64,000 nt of DNA from Lyophyllum atratum (GCA_014905825.1 JACGCN010000007.1:1178001-1242000), one strand, 5' to 3'; positions 13,605-24,282 are shown, numbered from the stretch's first letter. The notes: a model not told the origin generated them from the sequence alone. A program made the numbers and translations.

Positions 13605-15299
13605 GTTCTCGAGCTACACTCCGGCCGCGAGCTTGAAAGCTCTTATAGTCGTGGGGCGAAACAGCCAACATGACGTGAAATCTAATACACCACCATACCG
13701 CAAGATTCAGTAGGACAATTACTAAAACGAGTCACTCAGCACCTCAGAAGACAGGCTTATTACTCACCTGAGCCTGTGGTCCTGGAGGAACTGATATCAG
13801 AATGGAAGGATCACTGATGGACAGCGCCTGGAACTACGAGGCATCCACGTCGCAAGGGATCCGAATCTCATCGATGCGAAGTGTGATTCCTGGCAATGGA
13901 GATAAGGAGTCCAAGTAAAGGGCAGGAAGAGTCTCCCGGCAACAAAAGGGAAAAAGCTGGTGTACGATGAGCTCACATTGGGTATGAAGGAAGCTCGAGC
14001 TGTCAGAGCTCCACCGCCTGCATCAAACAGCTGTACAATGTACATCTCGGTGGAGCGGCTTTGAGGTAGCTTTGAGGTGCATCGAGGTGCATCGCGCCGC
14101 GCGGGTCATCTAAACTGATGCTAGACTAACAGGACTAAGTCAACGATGAGGGTAAGCAGCGATGTTGATATTAGTACTAGTAAACGCTCCTTCGCAGTTG
14201 CTTGGTTTATTTCGGCCTAGATCGCAGTAGACATAATGTCGAGGGCCCATGGTTGAACGTTGATAGGTGGCAAATCATGAAAGCGGTCATCGCGGCGTTG
14301 GTGACTATTTACGCGGCGTTTATCTGTGATTCAGGCGATCTCATATGGAAAGCCGGAGCGACAAGCTGCCAAGCATAGCCGGCTCGTGGTCGCCGAGAGT
14401 GCTGGGAGTGAAATATTTTGATGGAGACCCCATGTACTCTTATGCACCGTATTGGCGTGGGGGTATTGTGTTGCCCATATATCTGTTTCGCGCTGCTAAA
14501 TGAGATAAAACGACGCATTCCGGATGGATCAGTGGATGGGATTGAACTAATCTACACCTTTACAGTATAACAAAAACAAGGTATGCCATGAGTGGCCACC
14601 ACGTCAACGCGTTCACGGTTAGACGCATCGCAACTTGGTCTTCACGCGTCCCTGGGGCACTTTCTTCATTGTTCACGCGGCTTCTTCCTGTCAGCGCTTC
14701 ATTCCGGAGGCCAAAGAGAGTTTCCAGTCTGGAAAAATCGCCCGAGACTCCGACGAAATCGAACCGACTGAGGAGAAAAACATTCAGGCTATTTTAGTAG
14801 TCGACGGGACTCCTGTAAAAGGGCAGAAGTTGGGCAGAAGACAGGTCACCCTTTCCTCTGGTTCTCCTGATGCTACATAATATCAATAGGCTTATCTTCA
14901 GACCTCACCGAAGCTGAGGTGTTTGATTCTGGTCCCAGCACCGCATGCCTCTGCGCGGCTTTTAATTCGTTCGCACATGAGGCATTTGGAGATGACATGA
15001 AACTATGGTAAAGTGTGTTGAATCGTTTGCATGAGGTGTTGACAATTTTTTTCAGCCAGGAAGCTCGTTGAAAGGTACATGGTGGGCTAAGTCATGCTGT
15101 CAGCACCTGGGAGCACCGAGGAGGAGAAGACGTTTGCCGACGTCCGCTGTGGCATGCGTAAAGTAGGCGTCGAAGGCCGTTTCTAGAATCTCTGAATATC
15201 ATTCCAAAACTATCTAATACATGTGTTGACTAAGTATATCCCGTTGATATCCTGATTACGAACCGACTATCTTCTCTCGTACCTGAAATGAAACAACTT
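13605..15299. other. Gene-poor spacer
   Basis: Apart from the duplicated upstream block (to about 14045), no frame here carries a recognised domain. Small plus-strand frames near 14588-14880 are basic and without motifs. I see no gene. Confidence 0.4.
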
Positions 15300-15329
15300 G
15301 TTGCCACTGCTCTTGCCCAGATATGACCG

Positions 15330-15930
15330 GTTATAAGCAAGGCGAACGAAAACAAGGAAACGGGACAGAACACATCTGGAACACGCCCGCAAGAATAAGG
15401 ACCAATCCGCTATAGTAGCCTAACTTTGAGAAAGGCACCAGCGCTGTTAAGGAGGAAGATGACACCTGTGTTGGTCAAGAGCACAGGCAGGACGAGCAGA
15501 TAGAGTCATGAAAGGGTGCGAGGTGTAGTCAGAGGAGAGTCAGGCTGGAAAGGATGAGGATACGAAAGACAGAAGGGAGTATGAAGCACACCTTCGGTAA
15601 AGAGTAAGATACAGAGACTCCTGTGGGCGCAGATGGGAGCACAGTAGTGGAAGTAACAAGGTAATTGCAAAAAACGTCAGATAGAAGTGAGTGGACAAGG
15701 ACGGAATGGATGGTTAGCTCGGCTTTGGAGAGAAAAAAAATAGGTTGCTGACTAGTACTGCACCAGCCGGTGCTGAGAAGCCGCCGAGGTAAAAAAGGCC
15801 CTCTCCATGAGACGCAAGGACGATGCCGCACGAGATCATAACGATGATGAGGCCGAGCTTTTTGTTAGCATCTTGCGTACGACGAGCTTTGTGCTGCTTA
15901 CTCCTCGTTGGCAGTTGCAAACATTTAATG
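15330..15930 (-). pseudogene. Remnant of a triose-phosphate-transporter family (TPT/DUF250) gene
   Basis: On the minus strand, about 15790-15870 encodes KKLGLIIVMISCGIVLASHG followed by GLFYLGGF, which matches the membrane segment before the E-x-x-F-x-x-x-G-F motif of TPT nucleotide-sugar/triose-phosphate transporters. Farther on, 15350-15470 reads LTNTGVIFLLNSAGAFL and then, in another frame, YSGLVLILAGVFQ, matching the family's NAGIAFLLN and LTLTGVFKD-type helices. A stop lies in the first frame and the second needs a frameshift; the helices between are not recoverable. I read it as an eroded pseudogene. The matches rest on remembered family patterns, not on an alignment. Confidence 0.5.
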
Positions 15931-16069
15931 AGATCAACACTCGTTCGTGCTGAAGACTAGCTTCGCCAGGTGTGCTCGAAGTTAAGGTTTGGACCAGTGT
16001 TCCAAAAATTGAACCTGTAACAGCAACTAGCATCAGATGGACCAAGGAGCAACAGGCAACAAGGCAGGG

Positions 16070-16520
16070 ACTTATACACTGCACTCCAACGCTCCAGGCT
16101 CATCGGGTGGATCAGGCGCGCCGTGGGACGCGAGGCCGCAGAAGGCGAGGCCCACGACGATGAGCACGGAGCCGGTGTAGACGGGGTGGTGGACGTAGGC
16201 GTAGAAGCGCTGGGTGACGAGGATGTGGACGGGGTGGACAGTGAGGTTGAAGGTAAAGAATTGAGCTCGACGACACCGAGGATGCAGTTGAGGGCAGGTG
16301 GGTCGCATACCCATTCTGCGCTGGCGTGACCCTCCTCGACAGGGGCGACACCCGCCCGGGGCCCGTACTCCCATTCGGCATGCCCCCATCTTGACTGGTC
16401 CGACTCCCCCCGCCTCCAACCTCTCGAGCCCGCAGGCGACGCCCTCCTCTGGACCTGCCCTTGTCCTTGTCCTTGGTCATGCCCAGGCGACCCCGATCCG
16501 CGGTCAAAGGTCAAAGGTCA
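16070..16520 (-). pseudogene. Remnant of an isoprenylcysteine methyltransferase-like (ICMT) gene
   Basis: The minus strand at about 16120-16270 reads FFTFNLTVHPVHILVTQRFY, then AYVHHPVYTGSVLIVVG. This is the core of the ICMT/phospholipid-methyltransferase fold: the F-T-F strand, the H-x-L-V-T loop, and the Y-x-x-x-(R/H)-H-P-x-Y-T-G signature. The catalytic-domain continuation (the C-terminal RVxxEE-type helix) is missing: the frame ends soon after, and the next recognisable sequence belongs to a different family (TPT remnant). Upstream is Gly/Arg-rich without a membrane start. Family activity is carboxyl methylation of prenylated proteins at the ER, but this copy is probably dead. Confidence 0.45.
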
Positions 16521-17294
16521 AATATGCTCAACGCGCCCGTGTTCCCTACTATCCCCAAGACTCGGGCCCAAACACGGTCCCGTCGAGTCGTTGAACAGCT
16601 CCATCTCCAAAAGCCGGCACGACTTCAGGCAGGACTCAAAGCCGTACTCGTAGACCTGCTGCTACAGGCGCTGATGCTGCATATGGGTAGCAAGCTCCTT
16701 GTACGAATGCAAGATGGCCGTCCGGGTCGCAAAGGCGCGTTTTCGCGGGTTTCGAGACGCGTGCTGGGTGGTGCGGTGGTGCTGCTGGTGTGGGTCCAGG
16801 GGCTGGAAATAGAAGGATGAGTCTTGCGCATGGGCACCGGTGGGAGAGGTGGAGGCGGTTCAATGGAGTCGTACCCAGCTGGCGGCCGGTCGCAATACAT
16901 GCGTTCAGTAGTAGAGGGCTGGCACGCCGCCTCTATAGAAGCATTTGGAGGCATTCAAAGTGGGGGTTGGGTGGAAAGAGGTGGCGGATTCCATACTGTA
17001 GTACATATCACATATCATACATGAACGAGTAGTTAAATTCGTTCTCGAGCTTGAAGCTTTGGAGGTACAAGGGGTCCGCATCCCGCAAAAAAAGTTTGTG
17101 CGTCGGCATCTGCAGTGCCGGCTTGTTCTTGGCAGCTTGTCACTCCGGCTTTCCATAATCTCAAGCTAGTATGCTCCCAACCTGAGAAACGCCAGTTCTT
17201 CGAAGTTCTCCTTCTCAGAACTCAGCATTGGTTACTTGAAGATCAGAAATCAGGACTTAATCGAGGTTCAGGAAGCACCTTAACGGTCACAGTT
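16521..17294. other. Degenerate coding-like sequence, no intact gene
   Basis: On the minus strand at about 16560-16760 a coding-like stretch reads FATRTAILHSYKELATHMQH, then after an in-frame TAG, QQVYEYGFESCLKSCRLLEM. It looks protein-like but is broken and I cannot name a family. The rest of this stretch shows nothing. Confidence 0.3.
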
Positions 17295-17372
17295 CTGGTA
17301 CTAGGGGACGTTTTCCTTCGCCGCTATCACATAGTCGTTGACCTTGGAAGAGATGCCGTCGGGGTCCGCTAA
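17290..17372 (+). pseudogene. Orphan last exon of an aspartic protease (A1)
   Basis: The reading LGDVFLRRYHIVVDLGRDAV followed by GVR and a stop is plainly the C-terminal exon of a pepsin-family protease; compare LGDVFLRRYFTVYDLGRNAV in the intact gene ending at 3319. A TAG precedes GGGACG in the same place as the acceptor of the intact gene's last intron, so the fragment seems to start at an exon border. None of the upstream exons (catalytic Asp motifs, flap) can be found in the preceding kilobase. It is a relic of a duplicated or deleted protease gene. Confidence 0.65.
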
Positions 17373-17666
17373 ATCTAGATAAACACTGAAGTCCTATGAT
17401 TTTGTCCCCATTGACGCCTAAATGTTCCAAATATCTGAAATCGAGTCTAGAACTGCTTGCCTTGCGATATTTCGCGTTCAAAACCACTTACAGCACTCTT
17501 AGATAAATTATAAATTAAAGTCATCAAATTGGTCGTCAAACGATACGAGTACATCTAGAAGTACACTACGTTCTAAAGAACAGTAAATACATGGCAGCGT
17601 CATATAAATAAATCGTGAACCATTTTGGTACAACTCAGAATTCCATATGCCCCCCAAACCCCGAGT

Positions 17667-19829
17667 TTAAGCATCAACTTCCGACCACTCGCTCCCATCA
17701 TCACTATCCCTGCTGTTAAAACGCTTCGAAATCGAGTCCGCGTCGGAAGAAGAGGCGGACAGTAGGAATGGGTCAGTGGACTCCAGTTCCATAGGGGAGA
17801 TGGCGTCTTCAGTGGTGGTAGAGTCGGTGTTGGTAGTGGATGACGCGCCAGAAGAGGTCGACAAGGACGCGGTGGAAGACATTGTTTCGGGGTGAGCGGA
17901 GTGTGAGTCAGCGAGAGAGTCATTGATATCGGTCACGGTTGCGTCTGCAGGCTGAGAGACTGCATCGGATGTCGTGGAATGAGAGACGGCCGGTGCAGGA
18001 GCGTTGGACGGTTCAGATCCGATGTCGGCTGCTGGAGCAGGCGTGGATGAATCTTCCGAGACCGCGGTCTCAACGGTAACCTCGATCTGCACTGTACTAG
18101 AGTCAGGGACCGCAACGGAGTCGTCCTGGGAGGACACCAGCTCCGGAGGAGGTATCACCGACTCCTCCGAAGCAGCATCGGCCTTGTTTGGTATAATCTC
18201 CGTCACCTCGCCATCAACACCCTTAGCCTCCCATCGACCCTTAACCTCCCTCTCCAACTCATCAAGCGCCTTCTCAACTCTATTCACGGCCTCCTTCCTC
18301 ATCCCTCGCAGCTTCCCACTCCCAAAACTCTCCACGGCATCCAGCTGGGCCAGGAGCGCGTACGAAGACTGCTCGTACAAGCGCACGGTCTGGTTGGGCG
18401 AGGTGTATGCCAGGTGTGCGGTTGCGGATGCTTGCGAACCGGACAATCCAGGGATGCCACTGCTGCCGGAAATGACGTGGGAAGGGAGGAAATCGACGTG
18501 GGCAGGGAAGGTGAAGTCGGCTTGTAGGACTTGGAGGGCGGCGTCGATGCTCCGGATTTCGTTCACCGAGTTGACGATGTCCTTGTGGACAGTGGTGGGG
18601 GCGGAAGGTGATGGACCAGCCCAAGTGCCTGTAGCCTGGGCTTTCCCTATGCCGGTCCCAACTGGGTTGCGGGCGGCAGAGGTAGAGGTGATGGGATGAG
18701 AGTCGGTGTCCTGTGGTGAGACGAAGATGGCCTGAATGCTGTTCCTCAATTCAGGGGAAGACTCGTCGTGGAGACGCGATTCAAGCTGTTCCTTGAGAAA
18801 TGCTTCAGCGCCTTTCGAATGAAGTGGGGCAGCTAGAGACGCAGCGGGCATCTTCGAAGAAATGGAAGTTTGAGGGGTAGACTGGGTTTGCGCAGAAGGG
18901 TGAAGGAACAGGTTGGCGAATTCCAACTCGAGCGCTGCGTCTTCAGCAGGAGTAGGCATGCGAGCAGAAAAATGACCCTTGGGTGTGATGGAAGGATATT
19001 TGAATAAGTCCTCGAATTGCTGGAGCATCTGTTTTTCAGCCGCAGTAGGCTCATCTGAAGCAGGCTCTCGGGTACGAACGGGAGCCTTAGTCGGGTTGGA
19101 AGGAGGAGGAATGAAGAGATCGGCGACTTGTTGGAGTACTTCCTTCTCAACTGGAGTAGGCTCATCTGAAGTCTTGGGTTTCGAACCCCCAAGAATCTGG
19201 TTGAGCAAACCTTGAACGTCGAAATTGCCTGTAGGCTCCAGGGATGAATTCTGAGAGGCGGGCGTGAGCGATGAAACAACGGTAGTTGGGGGGTAATGAC
19301 ATACGGGCTTGACAAAAGACGACTGGGTAGGGGCATACACTTTCGCCTTTGGAGCGAGAAGTCCCTTCCAGGGGGGGCTAAAGGCCAAGTTCCCCGGCAA
19401 CCGGTTCTGGCGGCTGAAAGGAAGCAGCTGGGCTGCCTCTGCCTGACGACGACGCCCTTGGATCACCTCGGCCTCCAGAATACGACGCCCGCATGCCTCC
19501 TCATCGACTTCGCGACGAAGAGCTGCAAGAAGACCGTAGCCGGCGGGGGCATAGGTATCTGGTTTGGATATTCGAGTGGAAGGATAGTAAGGCGCCTGAC
19601 CGTAGCTGGAACGAAGGAGCTCCTGTTCCTGTTTGTGCAACTGTACTTCCTCCAACCGCCGGCGGAGGGCTTCTTCCTCTCGCTGAAGAGCTTCAACAGC
19701 GAGATACTCGGCCTCTGCAGCTTTGACCTCCGCAACTGCGGCGAGGTACCGATCGCGAGGATTACCCAAGGGCGTCGGAGCGTAAGAGGACGCGATTGGG
19801 AGACGAGGATAAGACACGTAGTGAGACAT
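17667..19829 (-). CDS. BAG-domain protein (Hsp70 nucleotide-exchange regulator)
   Basis: Single coding exon, 720 aa. Starts MSHYVSYPRLPIASSYAPTP, then a helical coiled-coil region (RDRYLAAVAEVKAAEAEYLA, EEEALRRRLEEVQLHKQEQE). The middle is low-complexity with three related acidic segments (EPTPVEKEVLQQVADLF, EPTAAEKQMLQQFEDLF, TPAEDAALELEFANLF). The BAG domain follows at roughly residues 420-550: VNEIRSIDAALQVLQADFTF, YEQSSYALLAQLDAVESFGS, RKEAVNRVEKALDELEREVK, three helices of the type that bind the Hsp70 ATPase domain. The C-terminus is Ser/Thr/Asp-rich and ends EWSEVDA. A longer frame continues upstream to 20192, but the TATA box at 19908-19913 and a likely leader intron (GTCAGT to CTACAG) argue for the start at 19829. 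The role as an Hsp70 cofactor is inferred from the domain. Confidence 0.82.
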   Translation of the reverse strand: MSHYVSYPRLPIASSYAPTPLGNPRDRYLAAVAEVKAAEAEYLAVEALQREEEALRRRLEEVQLHKQEQELLRSSYGQAPYYPSTRISKPDTYAPAGYGLLAALRREVDEEACGRRILEAEVIQGRRRQAEAAQLLPFSRQNRLPGNLAFSPPWKGLLAPKAKVYAPTQSSFVKPVCHYPPTTVVSSLTPASQNSSLEPTGNFDVQGLLNQILGGSKPKTSDEPTPVEKEVLQQVADLFIPPPSNPTKAPVRTREPASDEPTAAEKQMLQQFEDLFKYPSITPKGHFSARMPTPAEDAALELEFANLFLHPSAQTQSTPQTSISSKMPAASLAAPLHSKGAEAFLKEQLESRLHDESSPELRNSIQAIFVSPQDTDSHPITSTSAARNPVGTGIGKAQATGTWAGPSPSAPTTVHKDIVNSVNEIRSIDAALQVLQADFTFPAHVDFLPSHVISGSSGIPGLSGSQASATAHLAYTSPNQTVRLYEQSSYALLAQLDAVESFGSGKLRGMRKEAVNRVEKALDELEREVKGRWEAKGVDGEVTEIIPNKADAASEESVIPPPELVSSQDDSVAVPDSSTVQIEVTVETAVSEDSSTPAPAADIGSEPSNAPAPAVSHSTTSDAVSQPADATVTDINDSLADSHSAHPETMSSTASLSTSSGASSTTNTDSTTTEDAISPMELESTDPFLLSASSSDADSISKRFNSRDSDDGSEWSEVDA

Positions 19830-19907
19830 GCTTAGTTCTGTAGATGGGACTGTGAGTGGGTATTCGGGGAAGGGAATATGGGAACTGACCGCTGCATCGC
19901 GCTCAGG

Positions 19908-19913
19908 TTTTAT
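19908..19913 (-). promoter_or_regulatory. TATA box of the BAG-domain gene
   Basis: TATAAA on the minus strand, about 80 nt before the chosen ATG and downstream of the 20-bp promoter repeat. Position and match are right for a core promoter of an inducible fungal gene. Confidence 0.55.
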
Positions 19914-20000
19914 AGTGCAGGCCATAGCTGCTTGACAAGTAAGGCTTTGTTGTACGTGGCCGGACGCGCTATTGTCACGTTGAGTCAGCGACGTCCGCTC

Positions 20001-20090
20001 GAATGGCGGAGAGGCGCGTAGAACGTCGGGGAGGCACAGGGAACGTCGGAGAGGCGCGTAGAACATTGGAGAGGCGTACAGAACGTTCTC
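20001..20090. repeat. 20-bp promoter repeat with GAA phasing, upstream of BAG gene
   Basis: Four direct repeats of exactly 20 bp (consensus GAACGTCGGAGAGGCGCGTA) start at 20001, 20021, 20041 and 20061; a fifth partial copy at 20081 reads GAACGTTCTC. GAA recurs every two helical turns, and the last copy forms GAACGTTC, an inverted GAA/TTC pair as in a heat-shock element. It lies 90-180 bp upstream of the TATA box of a chaperone-cofactor gene. Confidence 0.7.
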
Positions 20091-21372
20091 GACATCGGAG
20101 GTGAAGCTCGCGTATGCTAAGCGAGCGCCGAGCTGGCCGTTCACGTGTCGATTGACAACAGCCATGTGATCAGTCACGACAGTACGCCACACAACGTCTA
20201 CGCGTCATTGCCTTTTCCCTGCCTGTCTGTGCTAGCTCGAATGAGGCTCTTAAAGCAGCTATATAGCGGATCCTTGGCTTCAATGAGTTCTACGCAGAAA
20301 ACACGGGGAGACGCTCAAAACGTGTCGAGGCCTGCGAGGCTGCGCCCACCCGCTCGGCGCTGCTACTATAGTCCTCGCCCTGATCGTTCTCCTATTCGGT
20401 GCGTTCTTCCTCCATAGCCTTCGGGACGACTCGCTAGTGCGCTGACGTCACGACATACCACATGCCCCGTATGGTATTTCTCCGTTCAGCACTGAGCAGC
20501 CCTTGGTCAAAGGCCGTTCCACTGTGGCGCGTGGGGGGATAGCACTTATGGGTGGACTGCTGGGTGCGCTTGGTCGCCAGGACGTTCGGGATCTTGACAC
20601 ATGGTCTGCTGCAGCGTTCGTAGCGGTTTGTTTTAGCCCTCGTTGTAGCGCACTTCCATCTCATTATCCCTCTTTCAAGTTTAGCTTGATATCATGCTGC
20701 ATATGCATTCGCACTCCTATTCTTGCTTGGGCTTAAGTAACACTGCTAGACATAACGGTTACCAATGATCAATGACTCTGCGCTGTGGTAGACATGTTTC
20801 GTTACACGTCTAGTGGCGGTGAGAGCAGCGCGCTTCATGACACCCTGGAGTCGTGGGCGGGTTTCTAAATCAGGTGTGTTATGGGGGTGCGACGCTTGTG
20901 CTGAAGGGTGCGGGATTGTGGCGCATATTGGCACTGACTCGTCAGATCTTGCAGTTACAAGGTTGAAGTATACACTACCTGTCAACACATCGGCCCAAGC
21001 GCAAATTCGTAGCGGGATACACCTGTGGCGTCCTTCGTGGTTAAACACTGCGGCCGCATCTGTAACAAACGGTGAACAACTGACCAATTACAATTAGCAA
21101 ACCGCGACCGAATAGGGGTGCGTACGGAGCATATACCTTAGAACTCTGGTATAGGCATAACAAAAAGTGTAAATTACTAGAACAACATGTAGTAGTCATA
21201 CAACACATATAATGTACAACGGAATCAAGACCAAGACCAAGGGGAATAACAAGACACGGCGACATGTCTATAGAGAAGGAGAAACGAAAAGAGAGAAAAT
21301 AAAAAGAATCTCGGCGTCCAACGTGCATACGATATCATGGTATTGTACAACAAGCAAATGCATACCTTACCT
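20091..21372. other. Gene-free spacer
   Basis: About 1.3 kb between the BAG promoter and the end of the RING-ligase gene. No frame shows a domain or exon structure. Confidence 0.4.
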
Positions 21373-23407
21373 CTACGACCCCACGCGCGCAGGCCCAGTC
21401 TGGCTCTCCAAGTCGTTCGGCGGCGCAGGCGCGCGGTTGAAGCTCAAGCCTCGCAAGAACGAAGGCGCCGCCCGTCCGAGCAATCCGGCGCTCCGTGTAT
21501 TTTCAGCGGTCGGATTGCCGGCTGGGTCCGCAGCTTCGGCGGCAGCGTCAGCTGCCTCCTTGTCTGTCTCCTCCTGGGGCGGCGGCAGCCCTGTCGTTAT
21601 CCGCAACAACGACGTGTAAGCTGTAGCAGCATCATCATCATCAGAAAATCCGTCCCAGTTCGAAATAAAGCTATGAGAAGACGTACGTTGTCGGCAGACA
21701 GGGCAGAACCATCCTTTAGCCTTCCTCTTCCTGCGGGTATTAGGTGTGATGGGTGCAGCAGCAGCAGCCGGGGCAGCCTCAGCCGGTGTCGCACCCTCTA
21801 CAGTCGTACTCGTACCGGCGCCAGCTGCGTTCGCATCCCGAGCATCGCCACCTGCAGCGACAGCATCCTCCGCCTGGCTGATATTACCCCCCGCGCCAAA
21901 CTCCACCATGTTCAGCGCGCAATCCTTGCACGCGACAAGGTGGCGGCACGGCAGCAGGACAACTTCGCGCGGAGATGAAAGACAAAGCAGGCACTCGGAT
22001 GAGGGGTCGTCCTCCGACGCGGCTGCAGCGGCCGTATCCGGAGGCGTCGTGGGTGGGTATGTGTGCGAATCCGCAGCATCCGGCGACGCAGGGAGAGGGG
22101 CCGTCGGCGCAGGGGTATGTGAGGACGCTGCCGAGGACGACGTGAGTCCAAATATTTCGTGTAGGTGGAATGTATGCGGGCCAATCTGTCGTGTTCGTTC
22201 TGTCACCCGTCTATATTTAGCACATGCGGGGATGGACGCTTACCGTGGCCTCCCGTTTCACAACCTGGACGACCCATGGCCTGGTGTCCTCCGTTTCGCC
22301 CTCCGCCTTGGCACCGAAGCGGACGATGTGCAAGTAGGTCACTTGTTCGTTGGGTGAGGCCAGCTCCGTGCCCTGCTCATCCAGAGCTGCGAGGCGGATT
22401 GTCACGCGGACACCATCGGTTGTGTCATCTTTGCCTTTGTCGTCCGTGGCTGGGGCCGGTTCGGCGTCGACAACGGCCAGGGCGGGGCCTGACACACTAC
22501 GACCTTGGGAACGCTTTCGGAAATGGAGGTGGGTGAACCGACGTCGGCCATTTCGGGTGGCGGGACTGGTGGTGATGTTGGTATCAGTGGGAACGGCAGA
22601 TACGTCACCTGTCGAGGAGGCTTCGGCAATTGCGTGCATAGGTGGCGAAGGAGTTGCGGAGTGGTCAATAGGAATGTGCTCGAACCGTCCGAGCTCGAGG
22701 AGTGCTCCCTCTTCTATCTTTAGGAGTTTACCGAAGCCGCCTTCGACGACTGATTCGAAGACTAAGTGCTTCGACAGGCCAGAGCTGGAAGCCGTGGCAG
22801 GGGCGTCGGGGTGTGCCTTGGGCAACAGGACGTGGACGTAGATACCGCACTTTGGTGCATCACAGTCGTATTCGAACTCAAGGCCATGGTGATGGTGGAC
22901 ATCGGAGGTACCGGGGGACGTGGGTTCATCTGAAGTGAGCGGGGAGAGTCGTATTGTCGGACGTTTGAGATTTACAAGGGCTTGGAGCGTCGTCGTGGGT
23001 TGGGATGTCTAGATTCTGATACGTTGATGGGGATCAGTCATAGGGGCAACGGCAACGCACGTCTTTACTCTTCTCTACCCAGCTCGTAACAATATCAGGT
23101 GTTAGTTCATCGGTTAGAACCTTCTTCTCCGAGGCTGCAGTCCATGCAGGCCCGCTGGTGACTACGCCGATGTTGGGGCCAAATAGTGAGTCGTGTGTCT
23201 TCTTATCCTTTCCCTCAGCGATGGGATTGCCATTGTGCATGGCGGCTGCTGTGCGTGAGAGGTTGGTATCTGGTCTGGCGACGAACGGGCGTTGCTGGAT
23301 GGCCCTTGTGCGATTCCAGGTCGCATAGTGATGTTGATCTAGGGGACAGAGGTTACGGGGTGGACGGGAGTTGAGAGAAAATGCGTACACCAGGAGGCGA
23401 AGCTCAT
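21373..23407 (-). CDS. RING-finger E3 ubiquitin ligase, MGRN1/LOG2-like
   Basis: Five exons (23389-23407, 23061-23338, 22244-23008, 21687-22185, 21373-21620) sum to 1809 nt, giving 602 aa. The order fits the mahogunin family: N-terminal tail, TLQALVNLKRPTIRL, LEFEYDCDAPKCGIYVHVLL, then the beta-rich substrate-binding module ending KREATIGPHTFHLHEIFGL (MGRN1 has LQEIYGI here). The C3HC4 RING is CLLCLSSPREVVLLPCRHLV, then ACKDCA, and after a long Ala/Gly-rich insert of about 80 residues, FCPVCRQPYTSLLRI. The insert between the second and third zinc-ligand pairs is unusually long and low-complexity. The first exon codes only about six residues. Family role: ubiquitin transfer to membrane-protein or endosomal targets; substrate here unknown. 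Confidence 0.85.
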
Positions 23408-23665
23408 GCTGGCTGTTCGGTGGTGGGGAGGAGCAAGGAGGGGTGAGAGAGAAAGAAAGTCATCCGCTGTCCAGGAAGGCCTCGGCAGCTTCTTGATGAT
23501 GATCGGCTGACCTCCGATCTGGTCTAATTCAGGAGGCTGTGAACATGACAAACTACTTTTTTCGGACTTTTGGGTGTGGGTCTCACTGGATACAGTACGG
23601 CGCAGGCATGGAGCTTGTTCATAAAGATCATAGTAAAGTGAATACACAACATCGCTACACTACAC

Positions 23666-24282
23666 TCATGCAATCAGCGACACAACACCACCAGCCTCCT
23701 TGATCTTGCGTCTATACATAGTCGTCAGATTATCGTCTATCCACCTCGGGTAGGAAAATCACATACTCGGCTTTTTCTGACACAAAGCGTGCTTTTACGA
23801 TAAAGGGGAGCTTGGGGAGTCTAATTCGGGGTTATCTCATCAGCATTCCGATGCGTGTGACAGGGCAGAATGAACTCACCGTCCAGCACCCAGCACCTTT
23901 CCGAATCCGTGCCTCAGGGTGTCGATAACAGGGACAACCTCAGAGTCCTCAGTGATACCCTCCCTCTCAGCAGTGGGCACAAGACTCCACAGCTTGTCGA
24001 CGTTGATGATGGGGCACCAGTATTGGTTGCGCGTGAGATGGAAGTAGCGCATACCGACTTTACCAAAGTAACCAGGATGGTACTTATCGAAGTTGGTACT
24101 ACGGACAACCGCAAATTATCAGAACCGCATCGAAATGATAAGAGCTTCAGAACGCACCGGTGGTGGTGCTGACCACCAGCGAGACCGCGACCTCCGGGAT
24201 GTTTGCGGTGCTTTCCTACACGTCCGTGACCGGCGGAGACGTGTCCGCGGTGCTTGCGAGTCTTCGACAAGTGTGTCGGCAT
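23666..24282 (-). CDS. RPL28: 60S ribosomal protein L28 (uL15, L27a family)
   Basis: Large-subunit ribosomal protein located near the peptidyl-transferase region. Four exons (24158-24282, 23880-24098, 23767-23820, 23666-23711) total 444 nt, 147 aa, the usual length. The N-terminus [20 protein letters not shown] and [19 protein letters not shown] are near-invariant in eukaryotes. It continues [50 protein letters not shown] and ends [13 protein letters not shown]. All three introns are 50-65 nt. Divergent from RPB11 across about 1.4 kb. A very confident call. Confidence 0.97.

Noticed and set aside
18004..18699. 231-codon plus-strand frame
   Set aside because: Lies antisense to the BAG-domain gene; its composition mirrors that gene's codon bias.
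22211..22243. 33-nt intron in the RING-ligase gene
   Set aside because: Using that acceptor breaks the frame; the next acceptor (ending 22186, 58 nt intron) joins KREAT to IGPHTFHL and makes the full model divisible by three.
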